Assembly (NCBI GenBank): GCA_900660155.1
Contig: CABFPE010000100.1
Coordinates: 278,728 to 309,452, forward strand
DNA from: Hofstenia miamia
Lineage: Eukaryota > Xenacoelomorpha > Acoela > Hofsteniidae
Direction: 5' to 3'
DNA length: 30,725 bases
In this document: in pieces, positions 21,928-30,312 of the stretch
How positions within the stretch are numbered: the stretch's first letter is position 1
How the letters are laid out: every line of letters begins with the position of its first letter
Position numbers and translations under genes: made by a program
The notes under the pieces: generated by a model
The model's database searches: none
The model's input: the letters and a program-made list of their open reading frames with translations, nothing else
Told to the model about the DNA's origin: nothing

Positions 21928-22740
21928 ATGAAAAACAACACAAGAGACATGATAAAAAACATTGAAAAACCCAACACCAGGAAAGGCCTACAAAGAGTCA
22001 TGGGATTTTTTAACTACTATGGTACTTTCATACTGAACATAGCAGAAAAAACCGCCAACATGAAAAATCTAATAAAAGAGTTGATCCCCTTCAAATGGAC
22101 ATGGAAACAACAAGAAGAACTCAATAACATCAAGAACAAACTCTCAAAATTTAGACACTTCCTCATAGAAAAAGAATTCAGGGTCAGAACCAACAACAGT
22201 GGATTAGCATGGCTAAAGAAATTCTTGGGAGACAAATCANAAAATCTAATAAAAGAGTTGATCCCCTTCAAATGGACATGGAAACAACAAGAAGAACTCA
22301 ATAACATCAAGAACAAACTCTCAAAATTACTGTCGATAAGCACACCCAACTACACAAAACAAGTTATATTAGACTGTGATGCCAGCAAAGTCGCCATGAG
22401 AGCTACACTAGGACAAATAAAAGACGGGAAGGAACTACCAATACAATTCTTCAGCCAAAAACTGAAACCTAGTGAAGAAAACTATGGCTTGACAAAACTT
22501 GAAATACTCACACTAATCAAAAGCATCAAAAAATTTAGACACTTCCTCATAGAAAAAGAATTCAGGGTCAGAACCAACAACAGTGGATTAGCATGGCTAA
22601 AGAAATTCTTGGGAGACAAATCATCAATCATATCACAATGGATTGAGTACCTAAACGAATTTACATTCTCCATTGAACACAGAAAAGGCAAACTGCATAG
22701 TAATGCAGACTTCTGGACATCACTCCCCCAATACCAGAGA
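21928..22740 (+). pseudogene. pol: RT connection and RNase H domain
   Basis: RVMGFFNYYGTFILNIAEK (family FLGL.nYYR.FI..fa) is the RT-RNase H connection. RNase H then shows VILDCDASKVAMRATLGQ (first Asp present), QFFSQKLKPSEENYGLTKLE (Glu present) and NADFWTSL (last Asp present; family NADaLSR). The third catalytic position lies in VRTNNSGLAWLKKF (family tD.h.sL), where Asp is Asn (22576-22578). The reading frame stays open through an N at 22240 because the duplicated block there is in frame. That block is very likely an assembly artefact, so the true domain is shorter than the 325 codons seen here. Confidence 0.92.
22064..22623. repeat. Duplicated blocks around the N at 22240
   Basis: Block A occurs at 22064-22151 and 22241-22328 (88 bp). 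Block B occurs at 22146-22239 and 22530-22623 (94 bp). The order is A-B-N-A-middle-B: the left copy joins A directly to B and lacks the ~200 bp between them. Either two element copies (one with an internal deletion) or two contig ends were joined. Confidence 0.85.
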
Positions 22741-22852
22741 GACCTCGAGAAAAAAGATGGCAAAAAAACTCAATTTCAATTCTTACCACACAATGAATAC
22801 AAACAACTCCCAGAGATAAACAGACAAAAAAGGACAAGCAATAGCTCTGATA

Positions 22853-24199
22853 ATGTTAACAGAAGAAATCACAGAGGAAGAAAGAATAGCAAAAATAAAG
22901 AATAAAGAACCCCAACTCTCAAAAAAAAATTATTATGGCAGATATAATTGGAAACTAAACAAGAATGGCCTCTTATACACAACAGGAAAAACAAACAGAA
23001 TAGTAATACCAGAGTATTACAAGAGCGAAATGGTATGAAAAATCTACAAATGAGGTCACCTTGGTATAATACAAACAGAGATGATATTCAACTCCAAATA
23101 TATCACCACTGCAATAAGGAAAACAACCAAAGACGTCATAAGTAAATGCATGACCTGCCTCCTCAATAACAAACAACACTTCCCAACACAGAGGGTGCCC
23201 CTACAAAAAATCATCACAACAAAAACAAATGAAATAGTACATATAGACATTGAAATGCTATCAAAGGATGACAAAGGATATCAATATGTACTTGTCATAG
23301 TAGACAACTTCACATGCTATGCAAGGATCATGTCAATGAAAAACACAACTGCAGAAGAAACAGCTAATATAATCCTAAAAGAGTGGATCCTAAAAGTAGG
23401 CCCCTGGAGAAAATCATAATGGATAAAGGCGCACAATTTGAAAGCACACTGTTCCAAGAACTCACAAAACTGCTCAAAATAGACAGTGAATGCACCACAG
23501 CATACCACCCTCAAGCAAATGCAGCAGTTGAAAGACTGAACAGAACACTAATAAAACTAATCAGAGTAGCAACATCCAGAATAGGAGGAAAGAAATGGCG
23601 AGACGTAATACCTCTGTGCATTCAATGACAAAAATAATCCCCTTGAAAGCAATGTATGGAAGAGAAGCTACAATGCCACTATCTGTTCAATTCTTAGAAT
23701 ACTCAGATAAAATGGACAACTAATATGTGAAGCAGCTGAAAGACAAGATAACAGGTATCCACAAAACAATGTGAACAACATAAAGAAATCCACAACTAGA
23801 CAAGAGTGAAAATATAATAAAAAAATCTATGGACACACACACAAAATAGGTGATAAGGCTTATGCATTTACACCCATGAAAACAACTGACATAATCCAAG
23901 TAAGAAAACTTAAAACGGCATGGTCAGGGCCATACACTATCAAAAAATTACTAAACAACAATGAATACCTATTAAGTAATAACAGGACCTTACATTTTCA
24001 AAACTTAAAAAGAGCAATACCGGATATTGAAGGAGCCACCTTGGACAACAATGCAGAATTTAAACTATTAAAAAACCAAGGTGAAAACACATACCAAATG
24101 GATGAACTAGATAGTCTACCAGAAGAGGAATTTGAAGAAGAATTCCAACATGATATTAACAATGACAATGCCCCAGAGGGTGGCAAAACAAAACATTAA
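22853..24199 (+). pseudogene. pol: Integrase with zinc domain, DDX35E core and GPY motif
   Basis: Integrase inserts the element DNA. The zinc domain is damaged: TGA stops at 23036 and 23051 precede GHLGI (His at 23057), and the Cys pair CMTC is at 23147-23158. The core has Asp at 23245 (VHIDIE), Asp at 23422 (DKGAQFE) and Glu at 23530 (AVERLNRTL), with 35 residues between the last two: an exact DDX35E. The usual AYHPQAN is present. A frameshift near 23400 splits the core, and another near 23628 precedes YGREATMPLSVQFLE. The C-terminal frame (23876-24199) has TAWSGPYTIKKLL, the GPY motif, and ends in an acidic tail at TAA 24197. Confidence 0.93.
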
Positions 24200-24261
24200 T
24201 TATAACCCTGAAACATGGGACCTAAATATAATAATTCAGTTTAGGAATATCAAACAACAAG

Positions 24262-24821
24262 ATGAGTGAGAGATCACTAAAGAGAAGAGCAATGCAATTC
24301 GAATTGAACCCCAGGAGATGAGTGAAGAGAGTGAAACTCACCAGACCCAGGGACATGGAAAAAATTAGCAAAGAGGAAGAAGAAACGCTAAGTACTCACC
24401 ACCATTGCTGATTAAAGGGCACAGTGATGAACAGCAACAAACCTCCACATCACTAAGTATTCACCACCACTGATTAAGGGGCAGGGTGACAAACAGCAGA
24501 GTGCCTAATGAAATGAGTAGTCTGCACTGCTGATTAAAGGGCATGCCAACAAAAGGTAAAAAATGAAGTCCCAACTTTTCTTCAAGTACTCCACACTGCC
24601 AATTAAAGGGCACATGCATGAAAGTATCATCACCTGAAGGTGTAAGCAGCACTCTTGCCACAGCTGGTCAAATGCAAATGTACACTCTAGAAGGGAACCA
24701 AGAAAAAGCAGACCAACTGGAGCCAATAAGCAGTGGTTCCAAAATGGAATGCAAACCGAGCACCAGCACAAGAAGACCACTCAAAATCACTCAAGATATG
24801 CTACATGCCCCCTTGGAGTGA
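24262..24821 (+). pseudogene. Accessory frame A: basic N-terminus plus CQLKG repeats
   Basis: From ATG 24262 the frame reads MSERSLKRRAMQFELNPRR, TGA, VKRVKLTRPRD, an Arg/Lys-rich stretch that could be a nuclear localisation signal or RNA-binding arm. It then runs into four copies of the CQLKG repeat with stops and a frame change, and continues as MKVSSPEGVSSTLATAGQM to TGA 24819. The last repeat is in frame with that final part, which suggests one original protein. No known family recognised. It begins about 60 bp after the integrase stop. From about 24822 to 25077 only short frames such as KKLHPYFIAKTKMKYNTYEK remain, perhaps linking A to B. Confidence 0.45.
24391..24624 (+). repeat. Four copies of the CQLKG-encoding repeat (site 2)
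   Basis: Units start at 24391, 24456, 24516 and 24585, each with AGTA and a core like CACTGCTGATTAAAGGGCA. Spacing is 65, 60 and 69 bp. Three of the four have TGA where the fourth (and two of three at site 1) has CAA for Gln. Confidence 0.85.
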
Positions 24822-25077
24822 ACCTATTCCACTTCAGAGCAAACCCACTCTAAGTCAGAATGAACAATATGCTCAATTGAAAGAAACAAATGAATTTCAA
24901 TGATCAATGGCAAGAAACTACACCCATATTTCATTGCTAAAACAAAAATGAAATACAACACATATGAAAAGCTATCACCAGAAACCCAGAGCCACATATG
25001 ATGACAAACAAAAATGGATACAATGAATTTACCACTCGTACTAGACAAGGAGAATCAGCCCATGATAAACACTATAA

Positions 25078-25707
25078 TCAGTTACCTGGAATGAAACACT
25101 AGAAAGACCATACTTCAGAAGCACAGTGCACACAGTATTCAATGAAAACTTCACACTGCTCAAATCCCAAAATATCATGAAAAACAAACACAAAATAGCA
25201 GAGATCAAGCAAATCAACATTGATACAGACAACCTCACAATAATCTATATCACAAAAGATAAAGAACACAACAACAAATTCGAAAAACAACTACAAGAGA
25301 CACTGCACATAGCCAAAACTACAGGAGCTCAAATTGTAATGGTAATGTTAACAACACAAGAGAACCTACCAGAATTTCTACACACAATGTGCATGCAAGT
25401 ACAAAATGTCTTTATCAGAGAACGTCATGCAGTTGAAACTACAATCTCAGAACTGATAAAACTCGATCTCCAACTTGATTACTGGGCTGAAGTCTATAGA
25501 CTAATGGTCAAACCGTGGATAGCAATTGAACTCTACCAACAAGCAAAAACAATAGAGCTAACATCCACAAACAACAATCTCGAAAAAATTACACAGCTGC
25601 ACATAAAATGCAACCTAAACCAACGCCAAGAACATCTCAAAGAAATCCAACATGTGGAAAGAGATGAAAATTATCAAAATGACGGAAGAACAATGGCCAA
25701 TGATTAA
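25078..25707 (+). CDS. Accessory ORF B, unknown function
   Basis: An open frame of about 210 codons with no upstream ATG; it is open from 25078 after a TAA and includes WNETLERPYF before the GTG at 25126. It is charged and Gln/Asn/Thr-rich, with alternating predicted strands and helices: LTIIYITKDKEHNNKF, IVMVMLTTQENLPEF, then a helical part LIKLDLQLDYWAEVYRLMV. There is no signal peptide or membrane segment, so it is not envelope-like. It overlaps ORF C by 56 nt in another frame. It lies in the same strand and codon style as pol, inside the element. Family unknown; it may be the front part of a larger protein with C and D. Confidence 0.55.
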   Translation, partial: SVTWNETLERPYFRSTVHTVFNENFTLLKSQNIMKNKHKIAEIKQINIDTDNLTIIYITKDKEHNNKFEKQLQETLHIAKTTGAQIVMVMLTTQENLPEFLHTMCMQVQNVFIRERHAVETTISELIKLDLQLDYWAEVYRLMVKPWIAIELYQQAKTIELTSTNNNLEKITQLHIKCNLNQRQEHLKEIQHVERDENYQNDGRTMAND

Positions 25708-26212
25708 CATTGAAGCCCCCAGCCGAAAATATCACAAATCAATAGAGGCCACACTCCTTGAAATAAACAAATCCTATGAGCTAAATCCCAAGAAAGACTT
25801 CAAATGCTACCTATTTGAAGAAACGAATGCACATGAAATACAGTACCACACAACAATCTGGCTCCTGTCAATATATCCAACAGAAAACAAAAACCTGCAT
25901 CTACCAATACCAAGACAAACCAGAATGCAGTTGATGAAAGTGAAATACCACAAAATCACTTTCTCGCCAATCAACACCATTACAAAAAACTGGCTACTGA
26001 AAGGGCTTACTGAAAAATTAGCATCACCTGACAAGACAGAGAAACCACTAAAAACCATTGAGAAAAATATACTATACATCATCACAAAAGAAAACACTAT
26101 GTGCAAAATAATGATGGTCACAATAGCAAACAAAACAGGCATCTGCCCTAATGAAATCTCTCTATTCAACGAACCTACAAAAAAATACATCTGGGGACAA
26201 CTGCTGAAATAA
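25652..26212 (+). CDS. Accessory ORF C, unknown function
   Basis: An open frame of 186 codons ending at TAA. An internal ATG near 25682 (MTEEQWPMINIEAPS) is a more natural start than the first ATG, which overlaps ORF B. The protein is beta-rich with hydrophobic strands such as TTIWLLSIYPTE, KVKYHKITFSPI and NILYIITKENTMCKIMMVTI. No transmembrane segment. No family recognised. Being the second uninterrupted frame in an otherwise riddled element, it may have been joined to B or D by frame changes that are now decayed. Confidence 0.55.
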   Translation: MWKEMKIIKMTEEQWPMINIEAPSRKYHKSIEATLLEINKSYELNPKKDFKCYLFEETNAHEIQYHTTIWLLSIYPTENKNLHLPIPRQTRMQLMKVKYHKITFSPINTITKNWLLKGLTEKLASPDKTEKPLKTIEKNILYIITKENTMCKIMMVTIANKTGICPNEISLFNEPTKKYIWGQLLK

Positions 26213-26272
26213 AACTCCTACAGGTAGAAGAACAACCATGGCTCACAACCAAAAGCTCGTCAAAGGAAAAAT

Positions 26273-27196
26273 ATGCAGCAGCATCAAAATACTCCATCAG
26301 ATACAAACAAAAAGTATAGAGCAAATCACATCACAAGAAACCAAAAGGTTCAAACAGGAAACACAAAGATTATCAAAAAAGCAGAAGAGATGTTGAAAGC
26401 CGGAATAAGTACACCAGTAGAAGTTCTAGAGATGATGACAAAACCACAGGCAGAAATGATGCGTGAAGACGAACTCCTAACGTCAACTAACATTGTCTTA
26501 TCACCAAAAACACAAGACAGAATAGATGCTATCAATATGGAAAAGTGGGGAAACTTAAGCCCATCCAGCAACATCGATTGGATTGACACAGAGGGCAAGC
26601 AGTATCTAATTGAAATAAAGATCACAAGAGAACATGAAACGGAGATAACTACTCATAACTATCAACCAACAAAAGAAAATCACACTGTCGCCACCATGAA
26701 ACTAATGTTCACTGAAACATTTACAAGAACAGAAATTAACAAACTCTTGAAACCTTATAATCAACTAGCAATCGAGATAGAGTGCGTAACATCAAAAATT
26801 GAAATCACCCCAAACACAACAATAAACCTAAAAAGGCGAGGACTCACACAAAGATTCTGGGAAAAGATAATAGAATCAAAAATGAACTATCCCACAACAA
26901 TAGGATTAGCAATGGCGCCCTTAACAACAGGCAACTACCCAGAAATTGAATGAAACATTGAAACCAAAATGTTGAAGTGTACACCTCCAAAGACGATCTC
27001 AATCCCAATGCTACTACTAAGATGGCGACTACCAAAAGATCGCAAGGTTGCAAAAGGCTACCTCCATGAATTTAAAACATATGTGAACACTAAAGAAAAA
27101 GCAAAGCACATAATAAGCTCTGATGCATATAAAAGACAGAAGCAACCATGCTATCAGAAAACAACAAAGAAAGAATCTACATCAAAGAGCATGTAA
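26273..27196 (+). pseudogene. Accessory ORF D: PD-(D/E)XK nuclease-like protein
   Basis: The first 227 codons are open to TGA 26951, and the same frame continues to 27196. A helix-rich start (KKAEEMLKAGISTPVEVLEM) is followed by MMREDELL near residue 65, then NIDWID (Asp codon 26576, about residue 102) and QYLIEIKIT (Glu 26612, Lys 26618). D-X11-E-X-K on a strand-turn-strand is the PD-(D/E)XK nuclease core. The spacing and the upstream R-x-x-E-L-L resemble the bunyaviral L cap-snatching endonuclease, which has R-H-x-x-L and T-P-D; here the His is replaced and Pro is absent. After Lys come TTHNY and a strand IEIECVTSKIEI, also like that fold. Resemblance is by eye only. Other PD-(D/E)XK families are possible. 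Confidence 0.45.
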
Positions 27197-27646
27197 CACC
27201 ATATGATCTATATGCAGATGGAAAACCAATACACAAACAGCTGGAAGAAATGCATAACAAAATAGAAAAAAGATCTTACAAACAGTGATATTATTCTCAG
27301 TAGTGAATGACCTAGTCTGGTTAGACATATGGAACAAACAGTACCAATTTTATGATGTAAGCAAAGGGATAGAAATAATAACAATGATAAAAATGGACAA
27401 AACGACCCTGCCCAAATAAATGAAGAAGACATTCAAAACAATATAAGCTTCTTCTACAAAGACGTGCAAAACACTAAAAGCCTTCTGTCAGTATTCAAAT
27501 TTTTCTACCCCAACACCAATTTAAAAGAAGAGCTAGCACATACAAGTCGTGCTGATGCACTCATGACACTAATGATCAGCCTAAAGGGATTGGAATTATA
27601 CAAAAAGTTTTACCCACTATTCACTAAAAAGATCAACGAATTATGA
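27148..27646 (+). pseudogene. Accessory frame E: possible DEDDh exonuclease remnant
   Basis: A small frame from ATG 27148 (MLSENNKERIYIKEHVTPYD) ends at TGA 27286. An overlapping frame reads FSVVNDLVWLDIWNKQYQF near 27295-27350, like the oligoribonuclease start N-L-V-W-I-D-L-E but with Trp for the catalytic Glu. A third frame (open from about 27394 to TGA 27644) contains NTKSLLSVFKFFYPN and ELAHTSRADALMTLMISL. H-x4-D in that setting matches the Exo III motif of DEDDh exonucleases. The distance between the two motifs is only about 87 residues against roughly 150 or more in the family, so a deletion or coincidence must be assumed. Weak call. Confidence 0.3.
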
Positions 27647-27840
27647 CAAATAACCACAATTACAGATTCACTCCTAACAGCAACACACAGTCGCAACAGA
27701 AAAAGAAGCAGTACTCAAACTCACAAAGCAATTCGAATTCGCGGAAACAACCTGGGAAGACACAAAGGCGGAAACCCTAATCAAATGGGCAGACATACTA
27801 GTGCACGGAAATAGAGCAACACTCAAATCAATGCAAGCTG
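27647..27840 (+). other. 3' untranslated part of the LTR element
   Basis: Short frames only. They are A-rich and of the same composition as the upstream ORFs, leading into the polypurine tract. Confidence 0.5.
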
Positions 27841-27849
27841 AGGGAGGCG
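27841..27849 (+). promoter_or_regulatory. Polypurine tract
   Basis: AGGGAGGCG sits immediately upstream of the 3' LTR start (TGTAGTATAAT). This is where RNase H leaves the plus-strand primer in LTR elements. It also fixes the LTR 5' boundary. Confidence 0.75.
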
Positions 27850-28609
27850 TGTAGTATAATCTCCAATAAAAGAATCGGTTCAACAAAAAATCAGAAGAAA
27901 ATAAAAACAATCCTCATTAAAAAAATCGAATTATTTTATTAGAAATTAGCTTCTAATGATTTTGCCAAAACTGTAAGAGCAAATATTGGTTGCAACACTT
28001 TTGACAAAACACATGTGGACATTAAGCTCTGCGTTGATTTTAGCTTAACAACTGGTTCATGCAGAAGATAATTATGTGGACATCAAAAATCGAATTGCGA
28101 CTGGTACTTGCTTGATCAGTAAACATATTTATTAATTTTTATATAAATACAACCAAAGCACTGTAAAGATGATGGAAATTTACCATTTAGTGGTTTACTC
28201 TTATTTTATCGGTGTAGTTATTTATTAAATGATGAGAAGCTAAGCAAGCTTAGTGTGTAGTAATTGAAGGCTGTGTGTGAGGGGAAACATAGATGAATTT
28301 CAGCCTTGATAATTACATACAATTAGGTTATGGCTAGGTATAGGAATGTTTTTCTCTATTGCTTAGCTCTCTACCGATTGCTTTTGTGATACATAGTAAT
28401 ACATGCTTGAAAGGCGAGAGACCACAGTAAGGATGATTGTGATATTTATTAGTAACGTTATTTTAGATCCAAATTGTTGACTTATAAGAGACTGATAAGT
28501 GTGCCCAGCTTGCTCTCTCAGGATACTTTCAGAGATGCTATCTAAATACTAGTGATGAATAATTGTATTAACCTTGGAGCTTTAATAAAGTTATGTCTCT
28601 GTTATTACA
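27850..28609 (+). repeat. 3' LTR copy Z (most complete LTR)
   Basis: It begins TGTAGTATAA and is taken to end TTATTACA, giving short inverted ends and 760 bp. U3 carries TATAAA at 28142-28147, and AATAAA about 25 bp before the end could be the polyadenylation signal. Residues 28071-28468 match LTR copy Y. The 3' boundary is less certain because neither other copy extends that far. The following AATTA has no match at 18140-18144. Confidence 0.8.
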
Positions 28610-28699
28610 AATTACATTAGTAAAGATAGAGTGAAAGTACTCATTACCCCACTTGATGGAATCTGCCGGCAGTTGAATCTAAACTATACCACGTTATTA

Positions 28700-29400
28700 G
28701 GCACATTTGCGGCCTGGGTGATGATGTAAAAATGTCTTAAGCATTTTTGCACAATGATAGGACATTCCAGATCTCTCCTTCACCTGCACCATCATTGGCA
28801 TAGAATATGCATTGTACTGATGAGTTTTTTCGTCATACGCCAGTGGCAGTGTTGCAATGGCGTGCCATATATTACCAATGCTGCGACATAACCTTAATTA
28901 GTATCTTCCTTTGAGAAAATCACTTTGTCTCCAATTGAAATTCAGGCTGGGTTACCGCAAACAGTTTGTAAGGAGCGTGAAAATGGTGAACTCAAATAAT
29001 TGGGATAACATATGTCAAACTTTTGGTTTAACTTGTTGAAGGCATTGTTGTCATGCAGAAGAAAAACTGCTTCGCAGCAGTATCATTTTGGTAGATATCC
29101 CTTAGAAAAACTAAATTTGTCATTATCCCTCGCAATATTTTACCAATTCCAATATGTGGAATATCAGAATTTTTGTTAAGTGTGATCATGCGACTTGCAG
29201 TGCATAGAGAAAAAGGATTTGCACTAAGCGTTTGCCAGCAAGCCTTCTTGACAGGAGAGCCAAATCATTGCATAAATTATCAGAATATGGAGGAAATACG
29301 GAAGATGTCAAAGTTCTTTTAGCTCCAAGATCATCTAATCCGCTAAGTCCTACTCCACCAGAGCACTGAAATAAACTTGAATGTCACCATCATAAGTCAG
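28700..29400 (-). pseudogene. N-terminal half of a PIGVGE-type reverse transcriptase
   Basis: Minus-strand reading from about 29400: GGVGLSGLDDLGAKRTL (family S-G-P-S-G-L-D), DLALLSRRLAG, then SRMITLNKNSDIPHIGIGKI near 29170 (family CRLIALNKNPGVRPIGVGE). Near 28790 comes QCIFYANDGAGEGE (family Q-x-W-Y-A-D-D-A-A-A-A-G), with the first Asp of the catalytic pair replaced by Asn. It then peters out at HHHPGRKC near 28705, where the family has H-G-P-K-x-G-Y. The fragment at 16925-16070 resumes at CGPKLGY. Frameshifts and stops throughout. It probably formed one gene with that fragment before the LINE and LTR element inserted. Confidence 0.7.
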
Positions 29401-29404
29401 ATGT

Positions 29405-29765
29405 TGGGCATTGAGGTGTTTTGGTTCTAGGGACAACTAATTTCATCAGTAATTTGTAAGGGACCTCTTGAGTTTATTTAAATGGTTTAATTGTGATTTT
29501 GGCAAATTATAAAAATCTAAGCCATTTATGTTTTATATATATCCAAATACTCAAATATATACAAAAAAATTTAAAGCAATGGTGATAGCATTCTTTGTCA
29601 CTAATGATGGCTTAAATATATATGATAAACAAAAATAGCTTAGACAATAAATTCACAACGTTTGTTGTAAGTACTAGACTACCCAATTAAAGAACATTCC
29701 AAATATTAAGCACACATGGCAAATACAACAATGCTTGTCAATATAGAATGCATAGAGTATGTAAA
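29405..29765. other. Gene-free stretch
   Basis: No coding signal or clear repeat seen. AT-rich with short TA runs near 29535 and 29615. Confidence 0.5.
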
Positions 29766-29774
29766 AATATTACT

Positions 29775-30290
29775 ATAATAATAATAATAATAATAATAAT
29801 ACTTTATTTTAAGTTTACAATACAGGAAACTACACTACAATCTACTAAACTTAAAAATTATAATTAATAACAAAAGAAATAATGATCACAGAAAATTGTC
29901 TTTGATGAGAATAATTCTGGTAGATTATGTTTTCTTAATTTTGATGTAGCATATTCAGTTCTTTTGCTAATGAATTGTTTTAGTGGATGATATTGAGTTT
30001 TCAATGTGTTGATGTAAGGATTTGTCTTTTGCTTCAATGATGTTAAAAATATTAAATTCTTTACTAATGAGTTTAAGTTTAAGCACTTTCTTGTATATGT
30101 TATTAAGCTTGGATAAAGTTGTGTTGTTTCTGATTCCTCAATTTATCTTGCTAAAAGCCAATAACTGTTGGCCAGAGGACAGTGATAGTTATTTGTCAAA
30201 TAGCCACAATATATGTTATCATGGTTTATTTTCAAATTTAACCTTAATGCATGCTGAAAATCCTTTTAGATTATCATTATTGATCTAAGA
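29775..30290 (-). mobile_element. 3' end of a further non-LTR element with (ATT)n tail (tentative)
   Basis: On the minus strand the sequence ends TGTAAACTTAAAATAAAGT followed by (ATT)n (plus strand 29775-29800). This is the usual 3' arrangement of CR1/L2-like LINEs. Upstream on the minus strand, near 29920-29970, a short frame reads ISKRTEYATSKLRKHNLPEL, which could be the last part of an ORF2. No RT motif is present. Confidence 0.4.
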
Positions 30291-30312
30291 ATAAAAGTAG
30301 TAAAGGGGACTT

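Larger units (their letters stand above)
18904..28609 (+). mobile_element. Ty3/gypsy LTR retrotransposon with a 3' accessory region (defective)
   Basis: Order: truncated 5' LTR, gag, protease, RT, RNase H, integrase, a 3.6-kb accessory region, polypurine tract, and a 3' LTR of 760 bp. The RT-RNase H-integrase order defines Ty3/gypsy. The element lies inside a LINE, beside an additional LTR copy (18145-18775). Every reading frame carries stops and frameshifts, several catalytic residues are changed, and no target duplication could be matched. The internal length of about 8.5 kb is larger than a plain gag-pol element (roughly 5 kb) because of the accessory region. Confidence 0.9.

Noticed and set aside
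24200..27840. Envelope gene after integrase
   Set aside because: No signal peptide, transmembrane helix or clustered cysteines in any frame.
28605..28620. Target duplication matching the left flank of LTR X (GATGT)
   Set aside because: The bases after the 3' LTR (AATTA) do not match, so X and Z are not shown to be ends of one insertion.
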